NCBI RefSeq assembly: GCF_041199995.1
Contig: NZ_CP165646.1
Coordinates: 1,736,001 to 1,800,000 of the forward strand
Length of the DNA: 64,000 nt
Source of the DNA: Leptotrichia sp. HSP-342
GTDB lineage: Bacteria; Fusobacteriota; Fusobacteriia; Fusobacteriales; Leptotrichiaceae
Direction of reading: 5' to 3'
This document shows positions 52,914-61,563 of the stretch, in pieces. Position 1 is the stretch's first letter. Each line of letters begins with the position of its first letter. The notes below the pieces were generated by a model, which saw only the letters and a program-made list of their open reading frames with translations, ran no database searches and was not told the DNA's origin. The position numbers and the translations under genes are program-made.

Positions 52914-55229
52914 TTATTCTGGCGAATATCCAAAGTTTATAATGTATCGCCAGCTTTCTCCGGGAACTTTTGCAAATCCAAAGTAAAGCGGAATTGATAA
53001 GGCTTTTACTCCAAGCCCAAATTTATAGCTTTCCTTTTCTTCAGTTCCAAAGCTGTAGGCTTTTTGAGAAATGTTTGCCCTTGAGTAAGTTGTATCTAAA
53101 TATACAAGTTTTGACAAATTATATTGAGCTTTTAGGCTTCCAATAAAAATACTGTTCCCACGAATTTTATCTGCTGGCATTCCAGCAAATTCCAATGAAT
53201 TGTCAGCTGTTCGTATTCCTCCCATTTTTGGCCTGTAAGTTTCTGGAATATTGCTTCCGTCTGTTGTCAAATAAGATACTCTTGGAGTAATTGTTATTTT
53301 TTCGCCAATCGGTATATTTATTTCTCCACCTGCACTTAATGAGTTAAATTTAGCCTCTTTTGAGTTTGCCAAAGTATAATTTGAGAAAAAGTAAATACCT
53401 TTTGTTGCAAAATTAAGGCTGTCTCTTGTATCATAATTTAGCTTAGCTTCATAATATGGAAAAGCTTTTCTTACATTTTCAGCATTATTCTGATGTTTTG
53501 TCACATCTGAAATTTGATAGCCTCCACCAATTGAGAATAACAGATTTTTATACATTTCAAATCCAATTCCTGCTCCGATTTTGAATTTTCTGTTTTCAAA
53601 GTTGAAATATCCGTTATTGTATTTCTGATTTTTTATAATATCACGTTTATATTCAAATTCGCTGTAAATCAAGGCTTTCGAATCTTTTCCAAGTTCCATA
53701 GTTGCCTTACCTCTTGCCCCATATTCATTTGCAACCGTTCCAGTTACTGAATATCTTACATTTGTATTATTTATAATTTTACTTCCCTGAAAACCAACAT
53801 TTACTGTTGCCAAGTCCTCGTTATTTATATTTCCCGAAAGTGTCAGATAATCACTTGGTTTTTCCTGCACATTTATTACTAAATCATTGTCCTTCACTTC
53901 GTAATAAACCGTTGTAAAATCACCATTCTGATAAATATTATTAACAATTTTTTCCATATCCAGCCTGCTTAAAACACCAAGTTTTTTAGGCAAAAATTTA
54001 TCAAAATATTCTTTTTTATATTTTTTGTTACCTTCTATTACGACTCCAGAAATATTATACTCATCCTTCCAAGTCCGTCTAAACTCTTTCCGTTTTTCTT
54101 CCAATTTTTCAAAAAGTTCAGGATTTGATAATTTTCTAATTTCATCTATATTTTCTCTTGCAATTTTCTCTCCAGCCGCAATAAGTTCTTTTACCTTTGA
54201 AAAATCATAAGACTCAAACTTTTCCAAATCTGGTTTCATATATAAATCAAGCATACGAATTTGCCGTTCCACTTCCTGCCTCCCAGCAATTGTTGTCGAA
54301 TCTGAAATTACATCAACCAAATTCATTTTATTCTCATCTCTTTTTGTAAATCCGTCTCCTACATTCACTCCAATTGTATAATCAGCCCCAAGCACCTTCA
54401 CATCCTGCACAGGTAAATTTCGTGTAACTCCCCCGTCAATGTAAAGTCTTTTTCCATCCCGAATTGGTGCAAAAATTGATGGCAATGACAAACTTTCCCT
54501 AATTGCCGTTGCAATCGAGCCTTTATCAATCATAACACCTTCTCCAGATTCCAAATCAGTAGCAACTGCCGCAAACTTTCTCGGAAACTTCCTAAAATCC
54601 TGTATTCCAATTGCTCCATAAAAAATTTCATTCAGCCTTTGACTCGCAGTTTTTCCTCCAACGACTCCACTAGGTAATTTTGGCATAAAATTTTTCATTG
54701 GAATTACCGTACTATTTCTATCTTCAATTGAATTTCTTATAGCCCCCTTGTCCTTTCTCTCGATTTTATCGCTAAAAAGCCCCATCCAATCCATACTAAT
54801 CGCTATTTCTTCTATTTCCTGTGGTGTATATCCCACACTATACATTCCCGCAATAATGCTTCCCATACTCGTTCCAGTTGCATATTCTATAGGCACCTTT
54901 TCCTCTTCCAGCACCTTCAATATTCCAATATGAGCAAGCCCTTTCGCTGTTCCCCCACTAAGCACTAGCCCAATTCTCTTATTCTCCTGAGAAGTTATCT
55001 CTTTTTTATTTTCTAATTTTTTTTCTTTATTTAAAATATCCCTGTCCAATTCTATTTTAGGCTCATTTTCCAAAACTTCCTTTTTACTGTCTTTTTTGCT
55101 TTCCTGCAAATTTTGTTCATCTTTTTTTAGCACAAAATAATTTTCATCTTTTAAATTTTCAGAAATCCCAAAACTATTTACCAAAAGAAAAATAATTAAA
55201 AACAAAAAATTTTTTCTTTTTTCAGTCAT
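52914..55229 (-). CDS. Type Vd autotransporter phospholipase (patatin-POTRA-barrel, FplA-like)
   Basis: A 771-residue outer-membrane protein with the layout of Fusobacterium FplA. A signal peptide (residues about 1-22) and a charged linker lead into a patatin domain from about 85 to 290. It has the oxyanion loop SGGTAKG, the nucleophile Ser121 in GTSMG and the catalytic Asp265 in DGG. A POTRA domain follows (about 393-465, VVIEGNKKYKKEYF), then a 16-strand-type beta-barrel to the end with aromatic strands. It should expose a phospholipase A1 at the surface and could release lipids from host or bacterial membranes. It stands alone between ridA and lrp. Confidence 0.92.
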   Translation of the reverse strand: MTEKRKNFLFLIIFLLVNSFGISENLKDENYFVLKKDEQNLQESKKDSKKEVLENEPKIELDRDILNKEKKLENKKEITSQENKRIGLVLSGGTAKGLAHIGILKVLEEEKVPIEYATGTSMGSIIAGMYSVGYTPQEIEEIAISMDWMGLFSDKIERKDKGAIRNSIEDRNSTVIPMKNFMPKLPSGVVGGKTASQRLNEIFYGAIGIQDFRKFPRKFAAVATDLESGEGVMIDKGSIATAIRESLSLPSIFAPIRDGKRLYIDGGVTRNLPVQDVKVLGADYTIGVNVGDGFTKRDENKMNLVDVISDSTTIAGRQEVERQIRMLDLYMKPDLEKFESYDFSKVKELIAAGEKIARENIDEIRKLSNPELFEKLEEKRKEFRRTWKDEYNISGVVIEGNKKYKKEYFDKFLPKKLGVLSRLDMEKIVNNIYQNGDFTTVYYEVKDNDLVINVQEKPSDYLTLSGNINNEDLATVNVGFQGSKIINNTNVRYSVTGTVANEYGARGKATMELGKDSKALIYSEFEYKRDIIKNQKYNNGYFNFENRKFKIGAGIGFEMYKNLLFSIGGGYQISDVTKHQNNAENVRKAFPYYEAKLNYDTRDSLNFATKGIYFFSNYTLANSKEAKFNSLSAGGEINIPIGEKITITPRVSYLTTDGSNIPETYRPKMGGIRTADNSLEFAGMPADKIRGNSIFIGSLKAQYNLSKLVYLDTTYSRANISQKAYSFGTEEKESYKFGLGVKALSIPLYFGFAKVPGESWRYIINFGYSPE

Positions 55230-55454
55230 TTATCTCATACTCCTTTTTACAAAATTTTTTCAAATTTATCATTAAAATTAATTTTTTTGCTTCCAAAAAA
55301 CTGACCCTCTAGTCATTTTACTACAAAAAATTTTTATTTTTCTTATAAATTTACTAAATTTTTAAATAAATTTATAATATTTCAAACATCAAATTTTGTG
55401 TTTGGGTAATCTAAATCAACATAAAATTTGAAGTTAGTTTTTCATTATATTTAT

Positions 55455-55868
55455 TTATTTTAAAACACTTATTACAGTATTTACTTTATAATTTGCATAA
55501 ATATTTAATTTTCTAAGAAAATCTGTTAATTCCTCGTTTGTATTAAAGCGTGTTTCTAGCATATAACAAGTATCGCCTGAAATTCTATAATGATTTATAA
55601 CATTTTTAGAATATTTTTCAACAAAATTCAAATAATTTTTGTGAGACATCTGAATCATTTTGACATGTATAAACTGATGTATAGACATTCCTAAAGCATT
55701 GTAATTAATCTTTATTGTAAATATATCTATAACTCCTGATTCTTCAAGTTTTATAATCCGCTGTGAAATAGCAGGTGCTGACATATTCACAATTTGTGCT
55801 ATTTCTTTGACTTTTATACGGCTATTTTTCTTTAATAAATCAACTATTGTCTTATCTACACTGTCCAA
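55455..55868 (-). CDS. Lrp/AsnC-family regulator
   Basis: A 137-residue DNA-binding protein. The HTH is KTIVDLLKKNSRIKVKEIAQ and VNMSAPAISQRIIKLEESGV; the C-terminal RAM/AsnC domain has ISGDTCYMLETRFNTNEELTDFL. Lrp-type proteins respond to amino acids and bend DNA. The gene is divergent from the metallo-beta-lactamase-fold gene at 56006, with 137 bases between the starts, so it may control that gene. A weak hairpin with long loop lies after its stop. Confidence 0.92.
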   Translation of the reverse strand: MDSVDKTIVDLLKKNSRIKVKEIAQIVNMSAPAISQRIIKLEESGVIDIFTIKINYNALGMSIHQFIHVKMIQMSHKNYLNFVEKYSKNVINHYRISGDTCYMLETRFNTNEELTDFLRKLNIYANYKVNTVISVLK

Positions 55869-55925
55869 TTTTTTCTCCTTCTTCTGAAAATAAAGTAATT
55901 TTTCATTTTTGCTTTTTTTAAATTA

Positions 55926-55954
55926 TTCACAAACAAAAAAAATAGTGATACAAT
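55926..55954 (+). promoter_or_regulatory. Promoter of the MBL-fold gene at 56006
   Basis: -35 TTCACA (55926-55931), a 17-base spacer and -10 TACAAT (55949-55954), 51 bases before the start. It lies in the shared region with the Lrp gene. Confidence 0.5.
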
Positions 55955-56005
55955 TATATCATAATTTAATTAAAAAATTAATTTTAAATATTATTGGAGG
56001 GATTT

Positions 56006-56788
56006 ATGGAAGTAACACAAATAAGAAATGCAACCTTAAAATTAAATTATGGAGGAAAAACTTTTCTAATTGATCCAATGTTATCAAAGAAAGGTGAATT
56101 ACCATCATTCGCACCACCAATAGCACCTATGCCAATGTCTGGAAATACTGCAAAAAATCCACTAGTGGAATTACCAATGTCAGTAAATGAAATTTTAAAA
56201 GGAGTTGATGCAGTGATTGTAACACATTTACATGATGACCATTGGGATTTAGCAGCTATTCAAACTATTGATAAAAATATAACTTTGTTTTCTCAAAATG
56301 AGAACGATGAAAAAAAATTACGTGAACAAGGATTTAAAAATGTCTTTATCTTAGGAGAAAACATAAAATTTGGTGAAATTACAATGACTTATGTTGAAGG
56401 GCAACATGGGAGTACCCCTGAATTGCTTGAAATAGCTGGAAAATCCTGTGGGGTTATATTTCAGAATAAAAATGAAAAAACTCTTTATCTATCAGGCGAT
56501 ACTGTGTGGTTTAGTGAAGTTGAAAAAACATTAAAACAACATAAACCTGAAGTTGTCATTATTAATGCAGGAAACAATCAATTTATAGAAGGCGGTCCAT
56601 TAATTATGGGAGCTGATGATGTTTTAAAAGTACATAAAACTTTACCTGAAGCACAACTTATGGCAACACATATGGAAGCTGTAAACCATGCATATCTGAC
56701 ACGTAAAGAATTAAAAAAATTTGCCATTAAGCATAATTTTTATGAAAAATTAAATATTCCTGAAGACGGAGAAACTTTAAAATACTAA
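56006..56788 (+). CDS. Metallo-beta-lactamase-fold hydrolase (UlaG-like)
   Basis: A 260-residue hydrolase. The ATG at 56006 follows GGAGGGATTT. The site has VTHLHDDHWD (His-x-His-x-Asp-His), EGQHGSTPEL and LSGDTVWF near residue 165, and MATHMEAVNH near 225. This pattern is of the UlaG/YfiN-like branch that acts on lactones or phosphodiesters; the substrate is unknown. It is divergent from the Lrp-type regulator, which suggests control by it. A repeat copy starts 14 bases after the stop. Confidence 0.85.
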   Translation: MEVTQIRNATLKLNYGGKTFLIDPMLSKKGELPSFAPPIAPMPMSGNTAKNPLVELPMSVNEILKGVDAVIVTHLHDDHWDLAAIQTIDKNITLFSQNENDEKKLREQGFKNVFILGENIKFGEITMTYVEGQHGSTPELLEIAGKSCGVIFQNKNEKTLYLSGDTVWFSEVEKTLKQHKPEVVIINAGNNQFIEGGPLIMGADDVLKVHKTLPEAQLMATHMEAVNHAYLTRKELKKFAIKHNFYEKLNIPEDGETLKY

Positions 56789-56801
56789 TACTATTCTTGA
56801 T

Positions 56802-57147
56802 TTAAATAGCAAACATTTAATAAATTTTTAATTGTATGCTTTATTAGCAAAAATTAAAACTTTCTGTCCTTAACATAGTTCTATTTTTTTATAGAATTTT
56901 AGTATTAGATTATTTTGTTTAATAACAGTTTTTACTATTTCTATTATATTTTTTACAGGATTGCTCGTTGCCAAAAATCCTTATCTTGTAGTAAAGAGCT
57001 ATCCTGATAATTATAATTGTGAAAAGATTACTACGCAAATTCGCTTAATTCCAAAACTTCTGCTTTCAATCGTCAAACAGTCGTAGTTGAATAAATGAAA
57101 GTTTCGTTAGTTTATTAGCATTAAAAATTATACTTTAATTATTTAAA
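56802..57147 (+). repeat. Interspersed structured repeat, copy 3 (diverged)
   Basis: Same order as copy 2: a leading part with ATTTAAATAGCAAAC and TTTAGTATTAGATTATTTT, then GGATTGCTCGTTGCC, AAACAGTCGTAGTTGAA and GTTTATTAGCA, ending with ATTATACTTTAATTATTT. The middle is altered and longer, with the CTTTTATTTG pair eroded to GAATAAATGAAAG, so it looks like an older copy. It lies right after the MBL-fold gene. From 57148 to 57238 I see no gene. Confidence 0.75.
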
Positions 57148-57238
57148 AATACTAAATTTTTATTCACCTCTGAAAAAAATTGAAATAATTTCATTATTTA
57201 AAAGGAGTTTAGCATTAACTATAACTCCAATATAAAAT

Positions 57239-57955
57239 TTATAATATTTCAAACAGCTCTTCCAACTTTCTCACTTCATACTTCGGAATAATCCCAGTAT
57301 CATTTACATTATTTCGTAAATTTACCCAGCAAGTATCAATTCCAGCGTTTTGTCCACCTTTTATATCAGCTCCTAATGAATCACCTATCATTATAACTTC
57401 AGATTTATCCATTATTTCAAAATAATTCATTGCATATTCAAATATTCGTTTATCAGGTTTATTTACACCAACTTCATCAGAAATGATAATTTTATCAATG
57501 CATTTGGCAATTGTTGAATTTTCTATTCGTGAATGCTGTACTTCCTTTATTCCATTAGTTACAATTCCAACTTTGTATTTTGAATGTAAATATTCACATA
57601 GTTTTTCAGTTGCTTCAAATGGAAAAATCCCTTCTCCCAGTTTTTTCAAGTAAAGTTCGCTCATTTCATACGGATTATATTTCAAGTCAAACTCCTCAAT
57701 TATTTTTTCAAATCTTACAACCTTTAATCTATCCTTATCCACAGCCCCTTTTTCCAAATCCTTCCACAACTGCAAATTCACATCTTTATATCTATCTTTT
57801 ATCTTTTCATAAATTTCTTCTTTTTTCGCATTACCTAATTCACTTTCCATAAAAAATCCCAATTCTTCGAAAGTGTTCCTAAACGCTGTTTTTTCAGTTT
57901 TTGGATAATCAAAAAGTGTATCATCCAAGTCTATTAATACAAGTTTGTAGTTCAT
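57239..57955 (-). CDS. HAD-family hydrolase, YjjG-like
   Basis: A 238-residue subfamily IA phosphatase. Motif I is KLVLIDLDDTLFDYPKTEK, motif II YKVGIVTNGIKEVQHSRI, motif III the Lys in VGVNKPDKRIFEYA, motif IV MIGDSLGADIKGGQNAG. This pattern matches YjjG, a pyrimidine nucleotide 5'-nucleotidase that clears non-canonical nucleotides. The ATG is preceded by AAGGAGAAAAAA. It lies 45 bases after the TMEM175 gene on the same strand. Confidence 0.9.
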   Translation of the reverse strand: MNYKLVLIDLDDTLFDYPKTEKTAFRNTFEELGFFMESELGNAKKEEIYEKIKDRYKDVNLQLWKDLEKGAVDKDRLKVVRFEKIIEEFDLKYNPYEMSELYLKKLGEGIFPFEATEKLCEYLHSKYKVGIVTNGIKEVQHSRIENSTIAKCIDKIIISDEVGVNKPDKRIFEYAMNYFEIMDKSEVIMIGDSLGADIKGGQNAGIDTCWVNLRNNVNDTGIIPKYEVRKLEELFEIL

Positions 57956-58000
57956 TTTTTTCTCCTTTATTTATTTTATCTAAAATATTTCCATCATTTT

Positions 58001-58582
58001 TTAATGTTTTTTTAAATTTCTTTTTTTCAGTTTGGGCATTGGAATATACCATATTGACAATGAAATAAATCCTATTATTAGCATAAGCATTGGATTAAAT
58101 AGACCTATTACAAAAGAAGAAATTTGTAAAATCGTTGTTATTTTGTGTCTTTTAAGGCTTATTACTGTTTTCTTTAGCTTTATATTCTCAGGATCTGCCT
58201 TCACAAGTTCATTACAAAGCCATGAATAAATAATATTTTCTCCCAGCAGAAAAAATATATACACACATTCCACCAAATAACTGTAAGGATTTTCAGAAAC
58301 CCACAATGTTATATATGGAAACAACGTATTTAAAAACAATAGAAGCATCTGTATTTTAACTATTTTAGAATTTATTTTCTCAACCTTGTCAAATATCATA
58401 TGATGAGTATCCCAAAATATTACAAACAATGTAAATGTCGTTATATACGCAAAATAATTCACTCTATTTTCCCAAACGGCTGCCAATGTTGTACCTTTTA
58501 TTTTAGGCAGCTCCAATACCAAAACTGTTATTATAATCGCTATAACTCCATCAAAAAAGCCTACTAATCTGTCCTTTTTCAT
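58001..58582 (-). CDS. TMEM175-family potassium channel (copy 1)
   Basis: A 193-residue, six-segment membrane protein. The N-terminal signature KKDRLVGFFDGVIAIIITVLVLELP is that of prokaryotic TMEM175 channels, which form K+ channels without a TVGYG filter. Further segments include NYFAYITTFTLFVIFW and YLVECVYIFFLLGENIIYSW. A paralogue lies at 61564-62151. The ATG follows GAAAGGATAAGT-like sequence. Cytoplasmic membrane, role in potassium permeability inferred. Confidence 0.85.
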   Translation of the reverse strand: MKKDRLVGFFDGVIAIIITVLVLELPKIKGTTLAAVWENRVNYFAYITTFTLFVIFWDTHHMIFDKVEKINSKIVKIQMLLLFLNTLFPYITLWVSENPYSYLVECVYIFFLLGENIIYSWLCNELVKADPENIKLKKTVISLKRHKITTILQISSFVIGLFNPMLMLIIGFISLSIWYIPMPKLKKRNLKKH

Positions 58583-58963
58583 CTTACTACTTATCCTTTC
58601 ATTTCAATCCATAATAATAATTATAATTATACTAAAAAGGACTAATAAAATCCAGTCCATGTATTATTTTTTGATATTTTAATTTTAATATCAGCTGATA
58701 CATATTTTAATTAACTAAAAAACTAGCAGTTAAACTACAAAACTGAAAAAAATCGAAAAAAGTTATCAATTATACAAAAAAAATTAATCTAAAAGTTGTA
58801 AAATAAAGTGTCATTATTTAGAAATAAAAAATAAGAACCATAAAAATTTTCTGTGGTATGATTAATTCACTACAAGAAATCAAAAAAGAAAACTAATATG
58901 GTTTGTAAACAAAAAACAACAAAAAGAAGAAAAGGACAACACTTAAAATTAATTGAGAAATGC
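58583..58963. other. Intergenic AT-rich region without a gene
   Basis: I see no convincing gene here. A 26-codon frame on the plus strand (58899 to about 58980, starting MVCKQKTTKRRKGQHL) is basic but lacks a ribosome site, overlaps the promoter of the next gene and is not claimed. Confidence 0.5.
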
Positions 58964-59088
58964 TTTACATGGACACACTAATATGGTATTATATAACTAA
59001 AAGTGATAGAGGTACATATCGTAAAAAAATACAAGTCGTTTTATCAATAACTTAGAAATTTTAAAATTAAATAAAGGAGTGTGCTGTC
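58964..59088 (+). promoter_or_regulatory. Promoter and 5' leader shared with 60998-61121 (copy A)
   Basis: -35 TTTACA (58964-58969), a 17-base spacer and -10 TATTAT (58987-58992), then a leader to AAGGAG and nine bases before the ATG. The region, including ACTAATATGG just ahead of the -10 and the leader down to the start codon, matches 61121-60998 on the other strand over about 125 bases. Shared control by one regulator or a copied control module is likely. Confidence 0.7.
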
Positions 59089-59838
59089 ATGAAATCTATG
59101 AAAAGGATTTTTTTAGAAATAATATTTTTGTTAACCTGTATTAATACTGCAGTTTTTGCAGGAGCTGAAGAATGTTCAGTATCAAATGCAAAGTTTCAAA
59201 AAAATTATAGCCCTATTAGCCATGCACTTCTTCCAAATAATGTATGGAGAAGTGAAAAGGAGAAGGAACTTTTCTTTAATTGTGTTCGTGCAGAGAAAAA
59301 ATTTATTTATGAAATAATCGGAAAAGATGTTTCTATGCCATTAACAGTTAATATGCCAGTAGAGTTGGGACCTGACGGAACAGGTTCGTTAAGGCCTGGA
59401 AACACTCGTGATTTAAAAGTATATCCTGTTGAAGTCGAAGTTGAACCTGGTAAAGAGTACATAGCTATAATTCAATATTTAGGGTCAATGTCCTATGCCG
59501 CTCTGATACCATATTATTCAAGTGATGCCGTAGAGTTTATAAACAATAAGCAGGATATTTATGCTGGAGCATGGCATTTTTATGTTTATGATAATGGAAC
59601 AGTGTACTATCCTAGATATTGGGATAGCATAAAGTTTAAAGTAAAAACGAAATACTCTAATGGTAAACCTGTTAAAAAGGCAATTGTGCGATTTATTGTA
59701 TCAACTGCATATATGGAACAGCAAAGCAATAGTTTATTCGCTATAATGGAAACAACACATATAGGTGCTTCACAATTCTTAAATACACCAACTAAACAGG
59801 CAACTTATATTGATCCAAAAACTCATAAATTTTATTAG
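59089..59838 (+). CDS. Exported protein of unknown function (A)
   Basis: A 249-residue protein with signal peptide (KRIFLEIIFLLTCINTAVFA, cleaved near GAEE). The mature part has many aromatic and proline residues and likely beta strands (YPVEVEVEPGKEYIAIIQYLG, IYAGAWHFYVYDNGTVYYP), plus two Cys near the start. I know no family. It shares its promoter and leader with the gene at 60233-60997, which encodes an unrelated-looking exported protein. It is followed by a strong terminator. Function unknown; an envelope or secreted protein is inferred. Confidence 0.7.
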   Translation: MKSMKRIFLEIIFLLTCINTAVFAGAEECSVSNAKFQKNYSPISHALLPNNVWRSEKEKELFFNCVRAEKKFIYEIIGKDVSMPLTVNMPVELGPDGTGSLRPGNTRDLKVYPVEVEVEPGKEYIAIIQYLGSMSYAALIPYYSSDAVEFINNKQDIYAGAWHFYVYDNGTVYYPRYWDSIKFKVKTKYSNGKPVKKAIVRFIVSTAYMEQQSNSLFAIMETTHIGASQFLNTPTKQATYIDPKTHKFY

Positions 59839-59884
59839 TCAATCTAATAACATACCAGTACTGACCCCAAAAAGGTGGAATTAT

Positions 59885-59921
59885 ACATACATATGAAATA
59901 TATGTATGTTTTTTTTTGTGT
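59885..59921 (+). terminator. Terminator of exported protein gene A
   Basis: ACATACATAT pairs with ATATGTATGT around a short loop, followed by TTTTTTTT. Strong on the plus strand. Confidence 0.88.
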
Positions 59922-59992
59922 TTAATGTAACAAAAATAAAATATGATTTAACAAAGAAAAATGTATATGATATATTCTCAAATTTGACAGTT

Positions 59993-60034
59993 AAAACCTC
60001 GAACTCTAACAGTATCAAGAGTTTGAGGTTTTTA
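59993..60034. terminator. Second hairpin, terminator-like on both strands
   Basis: AAAACCTCGAACTCT (59993-60007) pairs with AGAGTTTGAGGTTTT (60018-60032) over 15 positions with one G-U pair. TTTTTAAAA follows on the plus strand. It is between the terminators of two convergent genes and its owner is not clear. Confidence 0.5.
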
Positions 60035-60097
60035 AAAGTTGCACAATTTTTTCTACTTTTTATACTATTCCCCATTAAAACAAGGGAGTTTTTATAA

Positions 60098-60133
60098 TTC
60101 TGTTTAGCAAGGGGGCAAGACCCCTTGTCAGAA
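60098..60133. other. GC-rich hairpin of unknown role
   Basis: CAAGGGG (60108-60114) pairs with CCCCTTG (60121-60127), and the outer TTCTG/CAGAA also pair. No T tract follows. The run of G and C is unusual for this genome. Region 59839-60232 holds this and three terminator-type hairpins and no gene. Confidence 0.45.
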
Positions 60134-60177
60134 AGTAAATGGATGGTATGACTACAATATTTCTATTCTTTTATAAC

Positions 60178-60231
60178 AAAAAAAAGAAGCTGAACTCAAA
60201 ATTTTAATCATTTTGAGACAGCTCTTTTTGT
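60178..60231 (-). terminator. Terminator of exported protein gene B
   Basis: On the minus strand, GAGCTGTCTCAAAAT pairs with ATTTTGAGTTCAGCTTC (one mismatched pair and a G-U), followed by TTTTTTTTG. Confidence 0.85.
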
Positions 60232-60232
60232 T

Positions 60233-60997
60233 CTACTTTAATTCAGGACCTGGGATTTTATAAACTGTAATTGTACCTGCTCCATTAAGTTGTGGATTAT
60301 TTATCAAGCTTAACTCTAAATGTCCTTGAGTTTTAGGCAATACTTGAACAACATGCATGATTCCTTCTTTATTACCAATCATATTACGAGGCGCGCTATT
60401 GAAAATTCTTTTCCTAATTTCTATACCATATCCAAATTCAATACCTTCAGATTCATGTTCATATACTACATTAATAGCATTTGTTCTAGATACAGAATCT
60501 ACCCAAATTAGATAATAACCAGGATCGAGATATTTATCAATATCTAATTTTTGAACTCCAATATTTAATCTGTCATAAAATACCTCTTCACCTTTAAATT
60601 GCATTGTACCTAAATCAATAAGTTCGTAATTACCTGTTGATGGTATAATTATTCCTTTTGCTCCTTTATAAGAAACTGGCTCTAGCTTTTCTTGATTTTT
60701 TATAGTATTTGTTTTTGACTTATTGGAAACAGAGGTTGGAGCTCCTGTATTTTGTATTGATTCTGACGATGTATTTTTATTGTAACCCGTATTACTATTA
60801 TTTTTTTGATTTCCAACTTTCCCATCCATAACATCATTTACTGCTTTGTTAACCTTTCCAGAAATGTTAGTTTGTACAGTATTCGCTGCACCATTTACTA
60901 TTCTTTGTCCAAGATTGGATAGCCACCCTGCTTGAGCAGGCACTGATAATACAACTAATGCTAAAATCCCAAATGCTTTTTTTGTCACTTTTTTCAC
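60233..60997 (-). CDS. Exported protein of unknown function (B)
   Basis: A 254-residue protein starting at a GTG (60997) with AAGGAG nine bases upstream. The signal peptide AFGILALVVLSVPAQA is followed by GWLSNLGQRIVNGAANTVQ, a low-complexity Asn/Ser/Lys stretch (about 60-105), and a beta-rich C-terminal domain (about 110-254, IIPSTGNYELIDLG, YYLIWVDSVSRTNAIN). I know no family. It shares its promoter and leader with the gene at 59089. The two genes are convergent. Function unknown; surface or periplasmic location is inferred. Confidence 0.7.
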   Translation of the reverse strand: MKKVTKKAFGILALVVLSVPAQAGWLSNLGQRIVNGAANTVQTNISGKVNKAVNDVMDGKVGNQKNNSNTGYNKNTSSESIQNTGAPTSVSNKSKTNTIKNQEKLEPVSYKGAKGIIIPSTGNYELIDLGTMQFKGEEVFYDRLNIGVQKLDIDKYLDPGYYLIWVDSVSRTNAINVVYEHESEGIEFGYGIEIRKRIFNSAPRNMIGNKEGIMHVVQVLPKTQGHLELSLINNPQLNGAGTITVYKIPGPELK

Positions 60998-61121
60998 GAC
61001 ACTCAGCTCCTTCTTTTAATAAAAAATTTTTTAATTAGTAATAAGACGAACAGTATTTTCCCATGATGTGTATTTCTATTATTTTCTTTTATATAATACC
61101 ATATTAGTATAGTTATGTAAA
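60998..61121 (-). promoter_or_regulatory. Promoter and 5' leader shared with 58964-59088 (copy B)
   Basis: On the minus strand: -35 TTTACA (61121-61116), a 17-base spacer and -10 TATTAT (61098-61093), followed by a leader of about 95 bases to the GTG. Spacer, -10 and leader match copy A, as does the AAGGAG-N9-start arrangement. Confidence 0.7.
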
Positions 61122-61265
61122 GTTATTTCTAATATTCTTTTTTTAAAATTCTAATGTTAAAAGTTCTTCTTCTAGAAAATATTCACATTTTGGCAACGAA
61201 AAAAAAATACGCCAAATTTATGACGCATTTTATATTTTATAAGGAGATTAAATTCATATTTTTTA

Positions 61266-61559
61266 TTATTCTTTCTCTTTCTGATACTGCGGTATTGTTT
61301 TCCCTGTCTATTTTTTAAATGCCCGATAAAAGGAAGAAGTTTCAGTATATCCAACCAGATAGGCTATTTCATCTATTGAAAGTTCCTTTGCTTCTAAATA
61401 GTTGAAGGTCATCATTTTTTGAATATCTTTTACCATCTGATTAAAACTGGTATTTTCTGCTGACAGATTTCTTTGAAGAGTCCTTCCACTTATCCCAAAC
61501 TCTTCTGCTACATTTTCTAAGCCAAACTATCCACTAGGAATAAGCTGAAAAAATTTCAT
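61266..61559 (-). pseudogene. AraC-family regulator, C-terminal remnant with stop codons
   Basis: The two HTH motifs of AraC regulators are readable: LENVAEEFGISGRTLQRNLS and IDEIAYLVGYTETSSFYRAF, followed by KK-stop-TGKTIPQYQ, where the family has Trp-Thr-Gly. A second stop lies ten codons after the ATG at 61559. About 98 codons remain of the usual 250-300, and the ligand domain is missing. So this is a dead regulator fragment. It starts five bases after the TMEM175 gene on the same strand. Confidence 0.8.
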
Positions 61560-61563
61560 ATTT

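Noticed and set aside
56802..57147. A short reading frame within repeat copy 3 as a gene.
   Set aside because: All frames are interrupted and the copies share non-coding features rather than a protein sequence.
58899..58980. A 26-codon frame MVCKQKTTKRRKGQHL and onward that recalls the start of an IS30 transposase.
   Set aside because: No ribosome site, no further transposase sequence, and it overlaps the shared promoter; the similarity is to basic residues only.
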